41,398 nt of DNA from Actinomadura bangladeshensis (GTDB lineage Bacteria; Actinomycetota; Actinomycetes; Streptosporangiales; Streptosporangiaceae), in NCBI RefSeq assembly GCF_004348335.1, contig NZ_SMJW01000041.1:1-41398 (forward strand), read 5' to 3'. The notes under the pieces are model-generated. The model saw only the letters and a list, made by a program, of their open reading frames with translations, was not told where the DNA came from and did no database searches. Positions 39,132 to 41,398 of this stretch are shown here, in pieces. Numbering within the stretch: the stretch's first letter is position 1; every line of letters begins with the position of its first letter. Both the position numbers and the translations under genes were made by a program.

Positions 39132-39989
39132 TCAGGCCGGTCCGGCGCCGCCGAGCAGGCGGTCCTCGATGGACCGGCAGCCGGTGAACACCGAGCCGAG
39201 GCCCTCCCGGTCGATGATCTCGCGGAGCCGGGCCGGCAGCGCGGGCAGCGCCAGGCAGCCGCCCTCGGCGGCGACCCGCCAGCGGATGCCGAGCAGGATC
39301 GGCAGCGGGTCGCAGCGGATCCCGAGGCGCTCGTGCATCCGCACCATCAGGTGCCGCAGGTTGCCCTCGACCAGCGTCGTCAGCGTCTCCCCGAGCCGCG
39401 GCACCGTCACCTCGTCCAGCACCCCCGACAGGTGCACGACCGTGTGGTCCCCGTCGCCGGCCCCCGTCGTGGTGATCATCAGCTCGGACGGCGCCGGCGG
39501 CGTCGGGGTGAGCCCGGCGTCCCCCGGGTGAAGGGCGCGGATCGCGTCCAGCACGTGGGTGGTGTCGACATCGCGCGCCGTCCCCGCCGGGACGGGCGTG
39601 CCGGTCGCCGACGCGACGTCCGGGAACACCGGGACGAGCTGCGCCAGCCCCGTCAGGTGCAGCGCCCGCCGCACGTGCGCGGACAGGGCGGGCACCACGG
39701 CGCGCAGCGGGCAGCCGAGCAGCTGCGCGCGCGTCTCGGCGCGGGCCAGCAGGACGAGCCCGGCCGCGTCGAGCAGCACCGCGTCACCGAAGTCGACGAC
39801 GACGCAGGTGCGCCGCCGTCCCCGGGCGGGGCCGCCGCCCGCCTGCGTCCCGGCGGCCAGCGCGAGGGCCTTGCTCACGCCCTCGCGGATGCCCGCGTAG
39901 TTCTGCCAGCTGATCTGCGCGGGCAGGCTCAGCACGATGAACCCTCGCCGGGTCTCGATGCTCAGGCCCGGCACGGTCGTGTCCTTCAT
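39132..39989 (-). CDS. Double STAS-like domain protein
   Basis: A 285-residue protein. Residues 1-110 fit a STAS fold: GFIVLSLPAQISWQNYAGI, VVVDFGDAVLLDAAGLVLLAR and LLGCPLRAVVPALSAHVRRALHLTGLAQLVPVF. The motif that should be Asp-Ser-x-Gly is Asp74-Ala-Ala-Gly, so it cannot be phosphorylated at the usual Ser. Residues 160-280 look like a second, weaker STAS copy (TVVHLSGVLDEVTVPRLGETLTTLV, LREIIDREGLGSVFTGCRSIEDRLL). A role as a non-phosphorylatable anti-sigma antagonist or a scaffold is inferred. It is three bases after the three-helix gene and convergent with glgE. Confidence 0.75.
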   Translation of the reverse strand: MKDTTVPGLSIETRRGFIVLSLPAQISWQNYAGIREGVSKALALAAGTQAGGGPARGRRRTCVVVDFGDAVLLDAAGLVLLARAETRAQLLGCPLRAVVPALSAHVRRALHLTGLAQLVPVFPDVASATGTPVPAGTARDVDTTHVLDAIRALHPGDAGLTPTPPAPSELMITTTGAGDGDHTVVHLSGVLDEVTVPRLGETLTTLVEGNLRHLMVRMHERLGIRCDPLPILLGIRWRVAAEGGCLALPALPARLREIIDREGLGSVFTGCRSIEDRLLGGAGPA

Positions 39990-39992
39990 ACG

Positions 39993-40313
39993 TCACATCC
40001 CGATCGGGGTTCTGGCGGCCGCGCGCGCGGGCCGGGGCGGGGCGGTCAGGGTGGAGCCGGGCGGTCTGGCCACCGTCCGGCCGTCCGGATAGGGCGGCCG
40101 GCCGCCGCGCACGACGCCCGTCAGCCGGGACGCCGCGAGGCGCTCGATGGTCCGTTCCTCGGGCCGCACCCCGAGATGGGTGCAGCAGCACCACAGGTCG
40201 TCGACGCAGCGGCGCACGTTCTCAGCCGGGATGTCGGCGAAGCGAACGCGCAGCCGCGCTACGAGCTCATCGCGCGTCGGTACGACCGATGGCGACTTCT
40301 CCCAGCGCTCCAC
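39993..40313 (-). CDS. Small protein with a predicted three-helix bundle domain
   Basis: A 106-residue protein. The GTG at 40311-40313 is preceded by GGAGGG. Residues 10-70 (TRDELVARLRVRFADIPAENVRRCVDDLWCC and ERTIERLAASRLTGV) have the heptad-like pattern of the actinobacterial three-helix bundle dimerisation domain. The last 35 residues are Pro/Arg-rich (STLTAPPRPARAAARTP) and probably disordered. It is transcribed with the double-STAS gene, three bases apart. The CCC run (WCCCTHLGV) is odd for a cytoplasmic protein and may bind a metal. Confidence 0.65.
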   Translation of the reverse strand: MERWEKSPSVVPTRDELVARLRVRFADIPAENVRRCVDDLWCCCTHLGVRPEERTIERLAASRLTGVVRGGRPPYPDGRTVARPPGSTLTAPPRPARAAARTPIGM

Positions 40314-40791
40314 TGTCCCTCCGATCGCTTTGGACGGACGCTTTCCGTCCGAACTGATCAGAACCCGCCGGTAAGGCGGGTTCTGAGCTTGGAAATGACC
40401 TACCCGGGGCCTGCGACAGAAAAAGCGACGAACCTAAAAACACGGACATGACACAACCGTCGCGAAGCAAGTCTTCGGAAGCCGCCGCGCCAGCGAACGG
40501 GCCGTGCACGGCCGGGTTTTTGCGCCACTTTCCCGCCGCATTCCCCGGCCCCGCCCGGGGGCTGACCGTCCGGACGCGGGACGGCCCCGCGGCGCGATGC
40601 CGCACCGGCGCGGAACGCGTCCGCGCCGGGTCGCCGCACGTCCGGCCGGGTGGGGCGCCGCGGTCCCGAAACCGACCGGATGGTCACGGTGCGTACTGAA
40701 TCTTTTACGGATGGTTGCCTGTCGCGAACGTCACTCGCCCCGGCGACGGGAATTGCTGATCTAGATGTCTCCAACACACCCGGGGTGACCC
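40314..40791 (+). other. Long divergent intergenic region before treS, with a hairpin
   Basis: 478 bases without a credible gene. TCAGAACCCGCC-GGTAA-GGCGGGTTCTGA at 40358-40386 is a perfect 12-bp hairpin, and CGGACG/CGTCCG (40335-40351) is a smaller inverted repeat. Both lie close to the small-protein gene and could be a leader structure or regulator sites. A TAGATG at 40762-40767 is the only -10-like box ahead of treS; a -35 is not evident. Confidence 0.5.
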
Positions 40792-41398
40792 ATGCACGGC
40801 CAGCCGAAGAACACCGCCCGCAGCAGCACGTCCGACGAGGTCACCACGCCGGAGGCGGACATCGCAGCCGCCCGCGGCGCGAGCCGGCCACCGGGCGGGG
40901 CGCCCGCCGCCGGGGCCGTCCCCGACCCGTTCGACGACGACACACCGCGCATGCCCCACTGGTTCAAGACGGCGGTGTTCTACGAGGTGTCGGTGCGGGG
41001 CTTCGCCGACTCCAACAACGACGGCTACGGCGACCTGCGCGGCCTGATCTCCAGACTCGACCACCTGCAATGGCTGGGCATCGACTGCCTGTGGCTGCTG
41101 CCGATCTACCAGTCACCGCTCAAAGACGGCGGCTACGACATCGCGAACTACACCAGCATCCTGCCGGACTTCGGGGAACTCGGGGATTTCGTCGAACTCA
41201 TCGAGCAGGCGCATGCGCGCGGTATCCGGGTGATCGCGGATCTGGTGATGAACCACACCTCGGACCAGCACCCGTGGTTCCAGGCGTCGCGGACCGATCC
41301 GGACGGGCCGTTCGGGGACTTCTACATGTGGGCCGACGACGACACCGGCTACCCCGAGGCCCGCATCATCTTCGTCGACACCGAGTCCTCCAACTGGA
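40792..41398 (+). CDS. treS: Trehalose synthase TreS (N-terminal part)
   Basis: The frame opens at the ATG 40792 and runs off the window (about 202 codons). TreS, a GH13 enzyme, interconverts maltose and trehalose and feeds maltose to the GlgE pathway. The (beta/alpha)8 start is clear from residue 60: [59 protein letters not shown], the [16 protein letters not shown] motif and [15 protein letters not shown]. The first 50 residues are low-complexity (Thr/Ala/Pro/Gly) and longer than in most TreS proteins. It lies 1.7 kb after glgE, in the same orientation. Confidence 0.95.
   Translation, partial: MHGQPKNTARSSTSDEVTTPEADIAAARGASRPPGGAPAAGAVPDPFDDDTPRMPHWFKTAVFYEVSVRGFADSNNDGYGDLRGLISRLDHLQWLGIDCLWLLPIYQSPLKDGGYDIANYTSILPDFGELGDFVELIEQAHARGIRVIADLVMNHTSDQHPWFQASRTDPDGPFGDFYMWADDDTGYPEARIIFVDTESSNW

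Noticed and set aside
40448..40699. 83-codon plus-strand frame in the treS spacer
   Set aside because: Arg/Pro-rich, no ribosome site, no family pattern.

Overview
The window is high-GC DNA with GTG/TTG starts, tight head-to-tail overlaps (ATGA, GTGA, TTGA), tRNA genes without an encoded CCA, F420-type oxidoreductase, GlgE/TreS, IclR, PaaX and ROK regulators. This points to a filamentous actinomycete, perhaps of the Streptosporangiales/Actinomadura kind; the genus is an inference only. I see no transposase, integrase, phage gene, CRISPR array or rRNA.

Layout. 0-0.6 kb: the end of an unrecognised gene and a tRNA cluster Gly(GCC)-Cys(GCA)-Val(GAC). 0.6-6 kb: a TetR regulator; a TerD pair, the second fused to a proline-rich linker and a region that looks like a P-loop-less FtsK/SpoIIIE core; a secreted CE1-type esterase with CBM2; and an LLM/F420 oxidoreductase behind a near-ideal KstR-type operator. 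6.1-7.1 kb: a cobalamin riboswitch, a broken cbtB and a cobO-type corrinoid adenosyltransferase. 7.2-13.8 kb: a MetE-C-like methyltransferase overlapping a very large protein that fuses an S9 peptidase to an S12 beta-lactamase-like hydrolase, then uppP, a dienelactone-hydrolase-family gene and a small DUF-type gene.

13.85-23.85 kb looks like a catabolic region for an aromatic compound. Unit 1 holds a metal amidohydrolase divergent from a translationally coupled set: class III CoA-transferase, citrate-synthase-like lyase, LigB-type extradiol dioxygenase, LigA subunit and an MDR reductase. It ends at a convergent IclR regulator. Three copies of one 17-bp palindrome lie at the promoters of the amidohydrolase, the CoA-transferase and iclR, so IclR probably controls the unit and itself. 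Unit 2 is SDR, amidohydrolase_2 and MaoC, divergent from a PaaX-type repressor, and looks like a side-chain-shortening module. A 48-bp perfect palindrome separates the two units. The CoA-transferase plus citryl-CoA-lyase-like pair beside LigBA, with no aldolase in view, suggests an uncommon CoA-dependent way to process a meta-cleavage product; I regard this as the most interesting system here.

24-30.6 kb is a mixed region: P450, stand-alone LigD-type polymerase, PaiB-like FMN protein, a Baeyer-Villiger-type monooxygenase with a transglutaminase-like partner, a TusA-like protein and a STAS protein. 30.6-36.9 kb is a ROK regulator divergent from a polar amino-acid-type ABC transporter, an asparaginase-family enzyme and CutC, closed by a 16-bp hairpin. 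37-41.4 kb holds glgE and the start of treS (maltose-1-phosphate/alpha-glucan pathway), separated by two opposite-strand regulatory-looking genes.
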